Shown here: piece after piece, positions 34,306 through 42,995 of the stretch
How the letters are laid out: each line of letters opens with the position of its first letter
Position numbering within the stretch: position 1 is the first letter of the stretch
Assembly: GCA_963920705.1 (NCBI GenBank)
Contig: OY987239.1
Coordinates: forward strand, 2,978,376-3,042,375
DNA length: 64,000 nucleotides
Direction: 5' to 3'
Origin: Odiellus spinosus
Lineage: Eukaryota > Arthropoda > Arachnida > Opiliones > Phalangiidae
Notes under the pieces: generated by a model
Told to the model about the DNA's origin: nothing
The model's database searches: none
What the model saw: the letters and a program-made list of their open reading frames with translations, nothing else
Made by a program: the position numbers and the translations under genes

Positions 34306-35022
34306 ATGCAGGAGCACGAATATTGCCTCTCCGAAAAACAAACTATCGGGATAAACGACTCGGGTCTTTTTATTCGGCGGAACGATACTAAGAGTAGCGT
34401 AACGATTAATCAAAACGTTTGGGATAGCATCTGGTTATGGGAAAACGACATTGAAGCCTTTTTCGAAGACGCGCTACATCGTTTTCAATGCTGGTTACCG
34501 GATAAATATCAAATTGAAGGAATAGCGTCACCGGATGGTGTCAAATTTATAGACATTCGGCGCTATAATCGAGATTCCTCGAAATATTCTACCTTTTACC
34601 AGACTTGGTTCTCGACCTCGAACGGCTTCTCCTTCAAGAAATCGACTTGGAAACGCCTGAAACAATTGAAAACCAGCTTGGATGAAGTCTCGCGAACCAA
34701 AATTACGATTAAAAAACTCTTCAAAAACCTGATTCTTCGAGAAGTGATTGAGAAGATGTATAATATCACCGAGGGATGCTTTAATCAAGCCTGTAACGAG
34801 AAATTAGCCCACGATAGTTCTTGCCCGACAAACACCGCGCTGGAATTTGATGAAAGAATGGAAAAAAATATCGCTAGCGCTATTCAGATGTTAAATATGG
34901 AATCTATCGTAACCAATTTTCAAATCACGCACGACGAATCCGAGGAGGATTTGGAGCGATTGTTCTTGGACATCACTAAAGATACGACCGACTTGAAATA
35001 CGAAATAATGTACGATATTTAA
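34306..35022 (+). CDS. PC4-like (putative ssDNA-binding) protein
   Basis: 238 aa. Residues 80-127 contain FIDIRRY, then GFSFKKSTWKRLKQLKTSLDEV-type sequence, matching the PC4/Sub1 core (strand with IDIRxY, then GxSLxxxxWxxL helix). Residues 21-52 (LFIRRN ... VTINQNVWDSIWLWENDIEAF) look like a weaker copy. PC4 proteins bind single-stranded DNA and act in transcription and replication. Here the role could be late transcription or handling of displaced strands during protein-primed replication. The C-terminal third is acidic and unassigned. Confidence 0.55.
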   Translation: MQEHEYCLSEKQTIGINDSGLFIRRNDTKSSVTINQNVWDSIWLWENDIEAFFEDALHRFQCWLPDKYQIEGIASPDGVKFIDIRRYNRDSSKYSTFYQTWFSTSNGFSFKKSTWKRLKQLKTSLDEVSRTKITIKKLFKNLILREVIEKMYNITEGCFNQACNEKLAHDSSCPTNTALEFDERMEKNIASAIQMLNMESIVTNFQITHDESEEDLERLFLDITKDTTDLKYEIMYDI

Positions 35023-35059
35023 ATAAAAACTGTTTGAAATAATTGTTCTTCTTATTACG

Positions 35060-35980
35060 ATGGTGGGGAAACGAGTAGCACAAAAATTAAGCCGAGTGTA
35101 TTACGATCCCCAACACGCCGCTAGTCTAGGTTCCCCGAAAAAACTAGGAGAGGCGAACCCGAAAGTCTCGAAACAAGATGTGCAAGACTGGTTAGTAACG
35201 CAACCCGCCTATACGAAACATAGAAACAGACGTAAAAATTTCCCTAGGAATCAAATCTACGTCACGCAGATGGATGAAGTATTCCAAGGAGATTTAATTG
35301 ACCTACCTAAACTAGTTAAGCGGAATAATAAATATCGATACGTTTTAACGGTAATCGATTTGTTATCGAGATACGCCTGGGCCCGACCGTTAAAAACCAA
35401 AAACGGGTCTGAAATGATTAGAGCCCTGGAATCCATTTTTAAACAACGGACCCCTTCGCGTTTTAATACGGACGAAGGTAGCGAGTTTATTAATAAACCG
35501 GTTCAGGCGTACTTAAAGAGAAAAGGTATTCACTGGTATCCTAGCTACGGCACTTTGAAATGTAGTATGATCGAACGCTTTAATAGAACTTTAAAAAATC
35601 GAATATTTAGATTAATGACTAAAAATAACGATTCGAATTACGTGAAACATTTGCAAAAAGTGGTGGAAGGGTACAATAAAGCGAAACATTCGACGATTAA
35701 AATGGCGCCGAAGGATGTGAATATTGATAACGAGCATTTAGTCTGGAAACGGTTATACATGAAAAAGAAAGTTAAGAAGCCCAAATTACGTCCGGGAGAT
35801 CGAGTTCGAATTTCGGCGGATAAAGGCGTTTTTGGGAAAGGATATACGGGTTACTGGACGGATGAGATCTTCGTTATAAGGAAAGTCCTCTATCGCGATC
35901 CACCCGCTTACGTCATTGAGGATGGAACTGGTGAGGTTATAAGAGGTGCGTTCTACGAGCCCGAAGTTCAAAAAGTATGA
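35060..35980 (+). CDS. Polinton integrase (retroviral-type, DDE)
   Basis: 306 aa. Catalytic residues are visible: D78 in FQGDLIDL, D138 in RFNTDEGSEF and E172 in KCSMIERFNRTLK, with 33 residues between D138 and E172. Residues 95-110 (YVLTVIDLLSRYAWARPL) are the conserved rve core strand. The C-terminal part (about 250-300, LRPGDRVRIS ... GYWTDEIFVI) is an SH3-like DNA-binding fold of the kind seen in Polinton and Gypsy integrases. It cuts and joins element ends, giving the 6-bp duplications. The stop overlaps the protease start by four bases (ATGA). The frame is intact. Confidence 0.93.
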   Translation: MVGKRVAQKLSRVYYDPQHAASLGSPKKLGEANPKVSKQDVQDWLVTQPAYTKHRNRRKNFPRNQIYVTQMDEVFQGDLIDLPKLVKRNNKYRYVLTVIDLLSRYAWARPLKTKNGSEMIRALESIFKQRTPSRFNTDEGSEFINKPVQAYLKRKGIHWYPSYGTLKCSMIERFNRTLKNRIFRLMTKNNDSNYVKHLQKVVEGYNKAKHSTIKMAPKDVNIDNEHLVWKRLYMKKKVKKPKLRPGDRVRISADKGVFGKGYTGYWTDEIFVIRKVLYRDPPAYVIEDGTGEVIRGAFYEPEVQKV

Positions 35981-36455
35981 ATACCGAAGAATTAACGTCT
36001 TTTCTACAATGCGATACCCGAACGCGACCCTTTTTTGTCGGTGTGTTTCCCCAAGATATCTTACCCGAGAAACCCGACTTTAAACCCTATTGTTTCGTGA
36101 TTAATTCGGAACCTGCCTCCGAAAGCGGTCTACATTGGGAGGCGTTTTTGTGGATCGAAACGATGTCGGCCATTTCTTTTGCTCTTTCGGAAAAGAACCG
36201 AGTTATTACGGATTGGATTTATCTAGATATACCACCAAGTGGAAATACAACGCTACGTCGTTACAGCCAAAAGCGTCGTTCACCTGTGGAGGTCACGTGA
36301 TTTTTGTTTTAACCGGTTTATGCGCCGGTCTGTCTTTCAAAAATATCCTAAATGAAATGTATAACTTGAGAGATAAAACGTATAATGATATTATTATAAT
36401 GTTAAATATGTGTATGCATTTAATGAATCACGAAAACGGTTCTTGTATCGAATAA
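35977..36455 (+). pseudogene. adenovirus-type cysteine protease, frameshifted
   Basis: The first part (from ATG 35977) carries FFVGVFPQD and the catalytic-His block GLHWEAF. The second part, in another frame to the stop at 36455, carries CSFGKEPSYYG and the catalytic-Cys block TCGGHVIFVL. The frames change near 36145-36165. The usual acidic residue before SFG/SYG in this family (F-D/E-S-F-G) is Cys here, so a second key residue is gone. Such proteases mature capsid proteins. With two defects this copy should be inactive, and virion maturation would need help from another element. Confidence 0.85.
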
Positions 36456-36460
36456 TTTTA

Positions 36461-36892
36461 TTAAAGAGTGTTTACAGATTTAAACATCTTAACATGTTTT
36501 TTACAAAAATAACAGTATAAGTGTTGGGGCGAATTGAAAGCGCCGTGAAACGCGAAAGCGAAAGTGAGAAAGAAACTGCCGAGTGCTTCGAAGATACTTA
36601 AACTTAATATATTTATTAAAATTAAATATGTATTTACTATAAACAGATAACAAATTGCATAAATAAAATAAAAACACCTATGAATCGGGTTATCTTGAAA
36701 ATATAGACATATAAATAAGGAACATTCGCACTCGACGGAATTCCGGTGTTTAATCTTCGAATATATTAAACAAATAATCAAAACAGGTATTAGCGCGATT
36801 AACACGCAAACTGTCAAAAGAAATAATAACGGAAGTCCTAATATAACGCCAAGGCAGAGAAGAAAGCGACCGGTTGTCTTCACAAGTCCCAT
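36461..36892 (-). CDS. small multi-pass membrane protein of the Polinton
   Basis: 143 aa, unrecognised. Four hydrophobic stretches (about residues 8-24, 26-43, 74-99 and 103-117) suggest four membrane passes; the tail has YCYFCKKH. Last gene of the leftward block; its start overlaps the end of the upstream gene by 13 bp, and its stop lies 5 bp from the stop of the converging protease. Possible viroporin- or envelope-like role, by inference only. Confidence 0.5.
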   Translation of the reverse strand: MGLVKTTGRFLLCLGVILGLPLLFLLTVCVLIALIPVLIICLIYSKIKHRNSVECECSLFICLYFQDNPIHRCFYFIYAICYLFIVNTYLILINILSLSIFEALGSFFLTFAFAFHGAFNSPQHLYCYFCKKHVKMFKSVNTL

Positions 36893-37488
36893 CTTCTTCC
36901 AGTTTTCTTTCTTAAGGTCATACGGTCTTGATTTTCTTCGTTCGATTTATCGAGAGTTTCCCGGGCGTATCTGCGCTGTTTTTCCTTCAATCTTTCGGCC
37001 GTACTTTGTCTCGGCGGGGTGGCTTTCGGTTGCTTGGCTATAAGAGTACTCAATGCTTGCGCGAGAGGCGCGAGTTGGCTAAGAGAAGCCGGTTGAGTTT
37101 GGACTAACTGTTGCGTTGAGCGTTTAGGAGTTTGAGAAGTTATCGAGGGAGTAGATGCCAGCGCCACCGGTGTCGAATGTTGCGTCGGAGTAAACATGGT
37201 AGCGTTGTTAGGAGTTAACCAAGGCATTGATTGTAACGTTGCGGGTGGCGTAGGGATACTAGCTGGCGGGGTCGGCGTTGGTAGATTTTTCACGTTAACG
37301 AAGGGGGGTTCGATCAGGCTTTTCATATTGATGTATTTTTGGAAAACATCCGAATATAAACGTAATTTTTGTTCGCTGGAGAAAGTTTTATCCCGTAATA
37401 TTTTTGACATTTCTAGGTCAAGTTGATTAGTTTCTTTCTCGGGATCGGACAAGATTGTCGTTTCCGGAACCAAAATCATTCGTTTCAT
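36880..37488 (-). CDS. Pro/Thr-rich Polinton protein
   Basis: 202 aa. The N-terminal third (MKRMILVPETT, then LDLEMSKILRD and EQKLRLYSDVFQKYI) is helical and resembles a small conserved Polinton protein of unknown role. The middle (about 65-160) is a low-complexity P/T/S/Q linker. The C-terminus is basic and ends RRWDL. The ATG overlaps the stop of the upstream gene as ATGA (37485-37488). It is a likely virion or assembly factor; the function is unknown. Confidence 0.5.
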   Translation of the reverse strand: MKRMILVPETTILSDPEKETNQLDLEMSKILRDKTFSSEQKLRLYSDVFQKYINMKSLIEPPFVNVKNLPTPTPPASIPTPPATLQSMPWLTPNNATMFTPTQHSTPVALASTPSITSQTPKRSTQQLVQTQPASLSQLAPLAQALSTLIAKQPKATPPRQSTAERLKEKQRRYARETLDKSNEENQDRMTLRKKTGRRWDL

Positions 37489-37886
37489 TGCGCGAACGAA
37501 GAAATCGTGGAGATCAAGGTCGGAATCAGAGCGCCTAATAAACCTGGCAAAAAACCGCCGACTTGCTTTATAAGGATTTTTCGTTTGTTTTTATCTAAGA
37601 CACGTTTATTGGCTATTTTTCGTACGAAAGCTCCGTGCTGTTTCACGTATAATCTCTCCTTCTCTGGCAAAGCGATATTTCCTCGTAATAAATTATAGAA
37701 AGAATTATACATCGCTTTCATTTGATTATTTTTCGCTTTTTTCAAGATACGGGTCAATTTACCTCCCCCTTCCTGACTAGCTTTCTTTAAGTCTCGGAAG
37801 AATCTTACGTGTTTTTTTAAGGGGTGGGGTTTACGACGTCTAACATTCCTCATTTTTTTCAGGAGGCTTTTTACCTTTCGACTCAT
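37485..37886 (-). CDS. small basic Polinton core-like protein
   Basis: 133 aa from the ATG at 37886. The first half is strongly basic (RNVRRRKPHPLKKH and similar), suiting DNA binding. The second half ends in a hydrophobic, glycine-containing segment (KQVGGFLPGLLGALIPTLI). QVGG-F matches the adenovirus-type protease consensus. Proteins with a GGFLP-type tail are common in animal Polintons and related adinto-like elements, where they are thought to be virion core or membrane-active components. Confidence 0.6.
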   Translation of the reverse strand: MSRKVKSLLKKMRNVRRRKPHPLKKHVRFFRDLKKASQEGGGKLTRILKKAKNNQMKAMYNSFYNLLRGNIALPEKERLYVKQHGAFVRKIANKRVLDKNKRKILIKQVGGFLPGLLGALIPTLISTISSFAQ

Positions 37887-37942
37887 TGTAAAGCTTAAGC
37901 AAGAATAAAGAAAAGACACGCATTGTTACGATATATATATAT

Positions 37943-38735
37943 TTATTCGTGTACAAAAATCATATTTCCTTCATTTGGAAAAACGTTAGACCTTAACCGT
38001 AATTCGTCGTTAATATTTTGTTTTAAATCAATACACAAATAAGAAAATGGTTTATCTCTAGTGACAAAATCATACGCTTTAGTTACGAGTTTTTTATTAT
38101 TAGGAAATATTTGTCTACTCAGATAGTTAATTTGGGATCCATCTCGCGGGTTTCGAAATACAATTATATAAGAAGCGTTTAAACTAATCGTTCGGCTTTC
38201 TTTGCCTTGACCGAATAAATTTTGAGTTAATAATGCTACGGAAAGATTTTTATGATGGCTATTGACGCAGAATATATTTGAGACAGTTGTACTATTATAA
38301 CAAGTCGATGCTAAATCATCAATAATTAAAAAGTTATTTAATTTTGGATCCCAAAAATTACAACCATCCGGCGGTAAACCCTCCAAAAATTCTACGCTAC
38401 AAATTTCTTTTTTAATTTCGTCAAATAAAGGTTGATACTCTTTATAACAATAAACAATTCTGTCCGGAGGCGGGTCTATTAAACAATTAGCGTTTCTTAA
38501 AAGATTATGTATCCACGTGGTTTTTCCCGACATGGTACAGCCCGCTAACAACAATTGCATCGGGGCTTGAAACTTTACCCGGCAACACATTTTTTTTAAA
38601 TATATTTTCGAAGACCGTAATCCGTTTTTTGAAATAGAGATTATCTCTGAAAAACCAATCGACGCGGTCTTCCGTAGGTAAATACCACACGACTGGTAAA
38701 TCGTCAAAGGTTACGCGTTTATATATCTTTTCCAT
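37943..38735 (-). CDS. Polinton packaging ATPase (FtsK/A32-like), possible frameshift near start
   Basis: The P-loop NTPase core is intact: Walker A AGCTMSGKT (38545-38519 region), Walker B FLIIDD, and a sensor-like VALLTQNLF. It would pump the genome into capsids. The ATPase frame has its only upstream ATG at 38590 (MCCRV), ten residues before Walker A. In another frame, an open stretch from ATG 38735 (MEKIYKRVTFDD, 46 codons) fills the gap to the BIR gene and looks coding; the two meet at an eight-A run (38590-38597). Either the gene is frameshifted or slips there, or it begins at 38590 and the upstream stretch is separate. Confidence 0.85.
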
Positions 38736-39138
38736 TGATAATGTTTTGTTGGAAATCAATAATACCTTGTTGAAACACTTGCAATACCTTCAAGATAGTC
38801 GTATTTTCAATTAAAGGAGCCAATTGTTCCAGACAATCCCGAGCGATGTTTTCGCGTCGTTGTTCTTCGCTTCGGGTGATATTAGTCACGTCACGACCCA
38901 AAACAAACTCGCAGAAAGGGGCCAGTTTTTGATGGACGGTCATCGGATCGTCGGTATACAAGTCGGCCCATTTATCAAAGACGTTGTGACAGCTAAAGCA
39001 TTGTGTTTTTACACCGTCATTGAGGTAAAAAAAACCGGCTTTAGCGAATGCGTCGGGCTTCTTCCAATTCGGTGGATTAGCTAGCTTGATGTACCAGTTC
39101 ACGTTGAAAGATTTAAGGCGCTGGGATTCGATGTTCAT
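38719..39138 (-). CDS. single-BIR domain protein (IAP-like)
   Basis: 139 aa. Residues 7-81 form a BIR domain: R7-x2-SF, FAKAGFFYLNDG, then zinc ligands C47-x2-C50, H69 and C76 (CFSC ... VHQKLAPFC). No RING follows, only a helical tail of about 55 residues. BIR proteins of the inhibitor-of-apoptosis family block caspases or act in chromosome segregation, and insect DNA viruses carry them against host cell death. Here the gene is embedded in the replication/packaging block. It overlaps the PolB end by 26 bp and the upstream ATPase frame by 17 bp, so it is a genuine element gene. Caspase inhibition is inferred. Confidence 0.85.
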   Translation of the reverse strand: MNIESQRLKSFNVNWYIKLANPPNWKKPDAFAKAGFFYLNDGVKTQCFSCHNVFDKWADLYTDDPMTVHQKLAPFCEFVLGRDVTNITRSEEQRRENIARDCLEQLAPLIENTTILKVLQVFQQGIIDFQQNIINGKDI

Positions 39139-42100
39139 CTTGCTCTTTCGAATATCCGTAAGGTAATGTCGAGAGGTCGTTCAGAACCATACGCTTGTCG
39201 AAGGTGACCCCGAAAGTTTTCTTTAAGCCCCCGAGAAAAAGTTTCGCTCGACTCTTATCTCGAACCACGCTAAAAGGCACGTCAGCGACGTATGTAGTTC
39301 CGGGGATTTCTAGTGCCTCTTTAATTGAATCAAAATTAATTATTTCTTCATTACGTCTGTTCATGGTGATCCCTTTCATTTTAACGACGCTACTGCCATT
39401 AGAGCACCTGTACGCGTAACTTTTAGGGCCGGAGCAAACATACTCCGTTATTGTCGTTGTGGGGAGTTCATTAACCCATTCCCCTATCATCTTGCCTAAG
39501 GGGGGAAAGTTACTGACGTCATTCTTCTTGCGAATGAAGATTGTACTATCAGTGTCCGCGTATAAATTTCTACGGTCTAAAACCTTTAATGTATTGTATA
39601 AGAATATCCGTCCATACGCGGCGACAAACGTCCCAATTACGCAACTACCCTTGAAGTAGGTGGGGGAATATTCTTTCTTAAATTCCGAAGTTATCTGACA
39701 GATTTCTTCATCGAATGGTCGAATGTCTGTCAATTCTTTTGTCGGGTCATTTACTATATCAATGTAAGATTGATAATTGTTGATAAATTTACTACTAGGT
39801 CTGGAGGGGTTGAGAGAATTCCGCCCCCAAATATTGTTCGCCCCTAATTTGGCAGCACTGCGGAGAGTAGGGTTATTTGTCACGTCTTCTGCTTTAATCT
39901 CGAACCCTTCTCTCTCTTTAATTGACTGTAAATATTCAGTTTTCTCGAGATCCGTCACCACGTCATGCGGCCACCCCGAATTTTGTATTTTTAGTTTGAG
40001 AAAAGCGTTGATATAGCTACCAAACAAGCCGGGGTCCTCTCCTTTAACATACGTGAACCTCTCGGCGTAATGGTGAACTTCGTAGATCCGGAGTAATACG
40101 TATCCATTCTCCATAGCGTTATAGATCTCGATAGTAGCCCAGGTATCGGTAAGCGCTCGTTCCTCGACGTTGTGAGTACAGGCTTGCACATCTTGTTCCA
40201 CGCATGTTCGGCAGAGAGCGAAGAATAGCTTTTGTCTCGATCTGAAAGGTAGGGCGGGGATATAGGCTGAGGGAGGAGCAAGGATTTTACATTTCATTAA
40301 ACCGAAATACGCGTTTTTCTCGTAATTGAAATCGTGCCGTATGATTTCCGGAAAACGTTTTGGAAAAGCCTTTGTCTTACATATATAGGGATATAAACTA
40401 CAAATGTCAAACAATTCAATTGTTTCGTCAGGCTTAGCCTTATGGTAAAGCGAATAGGCCTCACAGCGGCCGCCGAACAGACCTGACCGAGGGCCGATTG
40501 GTTCGTGGAAAGTTAGCGTTTCGCAGAATTTTTGAATTTCCGGATTGTTTTTGATTTGCTCTATCCATTCGCATTCCCATATCTGCTTATATTCCGCGTT
40601 GGGAGCGGTAGTTTTAATAGCTTCGTCTCTATCCAAGGTTTTTTCGTGGAGGTTCTTGAACGTCTCCTGCAATAAAGGATTCAATTGTCCCCCTTTGGTA
40701 TGTAAAGGGCAACCGTGAATGAAACAACCGTCGAATTGATAGACGGTATCTGGATTAGTCGAAAAACCATCCACGGGATATCTTCCAAATTTCTTTTCGC
40801 CTTCCAAAGACCGAGACGTTTGGATTTTAACCCCGCGACTTCTTTCCTGCCAGGCCAGCCATTGGAGAGCTATTTTACTTTGGAAGACATTATCTCCATA
40901 CCCATTAGCGGGTATTACAGCTAGCGTGAACTCTTCAACGTATTTATGGAGAAACAGATTTGTGCAAGCTCCGGCGATTGTCAGAGAGTTCATATTTAAT
41001 ATATCGTAACCGGTTTCTTGCTTGAACATTAGCCGAAATTTATCTACTCCTTTTTGCAGTACTTTCACGTCCATAATAGTATAGTACTCCAATTCTTCTT
41101 GTAAATTGTAGCTCGGCTCTAAAGATTTCTCGGCGTACCACTCGAGAAAAGATTCGTAATCTTTAGTCTTCATATATTCCGGCTGGAAATATTTCTTGTC
41201 GGGTATTTTAGAATTATAATCGAGATTGGTTTCGTTCATGAATATATACGGAAAGAATTGTTTTTGACACGCGCCGAGAGAGAAAGTGGTTGAAAAACTC
41301 CGTAAAGGTTGAGGGATAAAGCTGAAACTATCGATAAATTTCATTTTTTGATTTTTGAGAAAAATTCCTAAAAGTTTACTTCCCTGAAAAACCACTTCCG
41401 GGATAATCTTCATCCTGAGTAACGCGTTTAACACGAAGAAACTATCAAACGAACGGCCATTATGCGAGACCGCTTGGACTTTAGAGTGAAGGGGAAGTGT
41501 CACTTTTACTCGCTTCGTAGCGTGTTGAACGTAATCCTCTTTCGTCTCGAACAAATAGGTCAAAAATAGATCAAAACAGTCGAAACCCCGAAACGTTTGG
41601 TAATCGTATTCTCCGTCGTCGATTTCCATAGCCGAGACGAGAAGTATCGGAACGTGCTCTTTATTCTTAACAATAGTTTCCGAGTCGAAATAACAGTATT
41701 TAACTTTCTCGTAAACAGTGTCAATCGGCATGACGTAACACTTGTTCTTCTCGTGTTTCCTTTTACAGTTGCGGCAGGGTTTGTTACATTCGTGTTTGTC
41801 ACCGATTTCTAATCCACAGTCGATGCACCTCCGAAGTTCCGAGCAGATATTATTCGATTCGTGTAATTTAAAACAATCACCTTCCTTGAAATATCTATTA
41901 CAAGCTCTACACCTTATTAGTTTCACTGAGGCTAGCTCGTGAAAGACGTTAGCCTTGCATCTATGACACTTTAAAACCGTTTCGCACGTATGAGTTAGTT
42001 TCTGTCTATCATTGGTAAATATTTTTAAACACAGGACACAGTACCCACGACCGCCTTTAAGGTAGTGCAAATCTTTAAGGACGTGTACGTGTTGGTTCAA

Positions 42101-42967
42101 AGTAACCAAAAAAATTTGCTTCTCTCGAAACGGACCAATGAAATACGGCTCCAAGTTTTCTAACTTATAAACAATAATCTGATAATCAGTTAAATAATTT
42201 TGGAATTTTTGAATCCCATCCAAATTTACAGAGGCGGGCTCTATATTAGCTTTCCCATACAGTAATAAGGCTTCGTCTTTTTGCAAGCGTTTAGAGCCGT
42301 TTTTCAATAATCTATAGTATTGCTTTTGTTTCTCGCTAAGCTTGTATAGTTTATCTTTGCGTTTCGCTATCCTTCGATCAGCGATAAAAATGCCAATTAC
42401 TAATCCTCGACCAAAACAAAGGTCATCATCATTCTCCAAGCATATATAATTAGGGTTTGATTTCAAAAACGAATCCAAAGCGACTATATTTCGGGCCGCT
42501 ATCGATTTTTGCCGTCCCCCAATTTGAGCATCGCATTGGAGGAGGATGATATCAAAGACGAGAGAAGCGTACAGATTAAAATGACGGTTACTTTGCGCGA
42601 TTCTACTTATCGAATGTAGAACTCGTTCGGCTGTTAATTCGTTTACATTCATAAATTTTAAATTGACAGGGTTATCTAATTCATCTGATTTAATTACGAA
42701 CCTTATCCGATTATATTCACTATGGTTTTTTAAAAGGTCATGCAACAAAGAATTAATTACATTAACCAACGTGTCGTGGAATTCAGTTAATTTAATTTCG
42801 TTTAAATTCTTAAAATTAACTTTAGATTCGATTTGTCTACACCCGTACTTTCTCGACTTCTTGTCCAATAGCTTATCGATAGAATAAAACCGGCTAGGAT
42901 CGCGCTTTGTAGATAAATCCAAGGGCGGTGCCTCCGTTTCAGAACCGCTGAGCTCGCTCTCACTCAT
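39113..42967 (-). CDS. Polinton protein-primed DNA polymerase B
   Basis: 1284 aa, full length. The 3'-5' exonuclease has Exo I YFDSET (D428, E430), Exo II SHNGRSFD (D508) and Exo III YTIMDVKVL (D633). The polymerase has motif A DICSLYP (D854), motif B K1040-x3-N-x2-WG and motif C YADTDS (D1138, D1140). Residues 310-410 hold a cysteine-rich zinc-binding region (several CxxC pairs). The first 300 residues should include the terminal-protein-like part. A PLDLS motif at residues 15-19 is notable. It replicates the linear element from protein primers at the TIRs. ATG 42967 lies 29 bp after the upstream stop; the end overlaps the BIR gene. Confidence 0.95.
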   Translation of the reverse strand: MSESELSGSETEAPPLDLSTKRDPSRFYSIDKLLDKKSRKYGCRQIESKVNFKNLNEIKLTEFHDTLVNVINSLLHDLLKNHSEYNRIRFVIKSDELDNPVNLKFMNVNELTAERVLHSISRIAQSNRHFNLYASLVFDIILLQCDAQIGGRQKSIAARNIVALDSFLKSNPNYICLENDDDLCFGRGLVIGIFIADRRIAKRKDKLYKLSEKQKQYYRLLKNGSKRLQKDEALLLYGKANIEPASVNLDGIQKFQNYLTDYQIIVYKLENLEPYFIGPFREKQIFLVTLNQHVHVLKDLHYLKGGRGYCVLCLKIFTNDRQKLTHTCETVLKCHRCKANVFHELASVKLIRCRACNRYFKEGDCFKLHESNNICSELRRCIDCGLEIGDKHECNKPCRNCKRKHEKNKCYVMPIDTVYEKVKYCYFDSETIVKNKEHVPILLVSAMEIDDGEYDYQTFRGFDCFDLFLTYLFETKEDYVQHATKRVKVTLPLHSKVQAVSHNGRSFDSFFVLNALLRMKIIPEVVFQGSKLLGIFLKNQKMKFIDSFSFIPQPLRSFSTTFSLGACQKQFFPYIFMNETNLDYNSKIPDKKYFQPEYMKTKDYESFLEWYAEKSLEPSYNLQEELEYYTIMDVKVLQKGVDKFRLMFKQETGYDILNMNSLTIAGACTNLFLHKYVEEFTLAVIPANGYGDNVFQSKIALQWLAWQERSRGVKIQTSRSLEGEKKFGRYPVDGFSTNPDTVYQFDGCFIHGCPLHTKGGQLNPLLQETFKNLHEKTLDRDEAIKTTAPNAEYKQIWECEWIEQIKNNPEIQKFCETLTFHEPIGPRSGLFGGRCEAYSLYHKAKPDETIELFDICSLYPYICKTKAFPKRFPEIIRHDFNYEKNAYFGLMKCKILAPPSAYIPALPFRSRQKLFFALCRTCVEQDVQACTHNVEERALTDTWATIEIYNAMENGYVLLRIYEVHHYAERFTYVKGEDPGLFGSYINAFLKLKIQNSGWPHDVVTDLEKTEYLQSIKEREGFEIKAEDVTNNPTLRSAAKLGANNIWGRNSLNPSRPSSKFINNYQSYIDIVNDPTKELTDIRPFDEEICQITSEFKKEYSPTYFKGSCVIGTFVAAYGRIFLYNTLKVLDRRNLYADTDSTIFIRKKNDVSNFPPLGKMIGEWVNELPTTTITEYVCSGPKSYAYRCSNGSSVVKMKGITMNRRNEEIINFDSIKEALEIPGTTYVADVPFSVVRDKSRAKLFLGGLKKTFGVTFDKRMVLNDLSTLPYGYSKEQDEHRIPAP

Positions 42968-42995
42968 CGCGATAGACTGAAGAGGAAACTCCCTA

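Noticed and set aside
39195..42887. Short plus-strand frames under PolB
   Set aside because: Shadows of the long PolB gene without domains.
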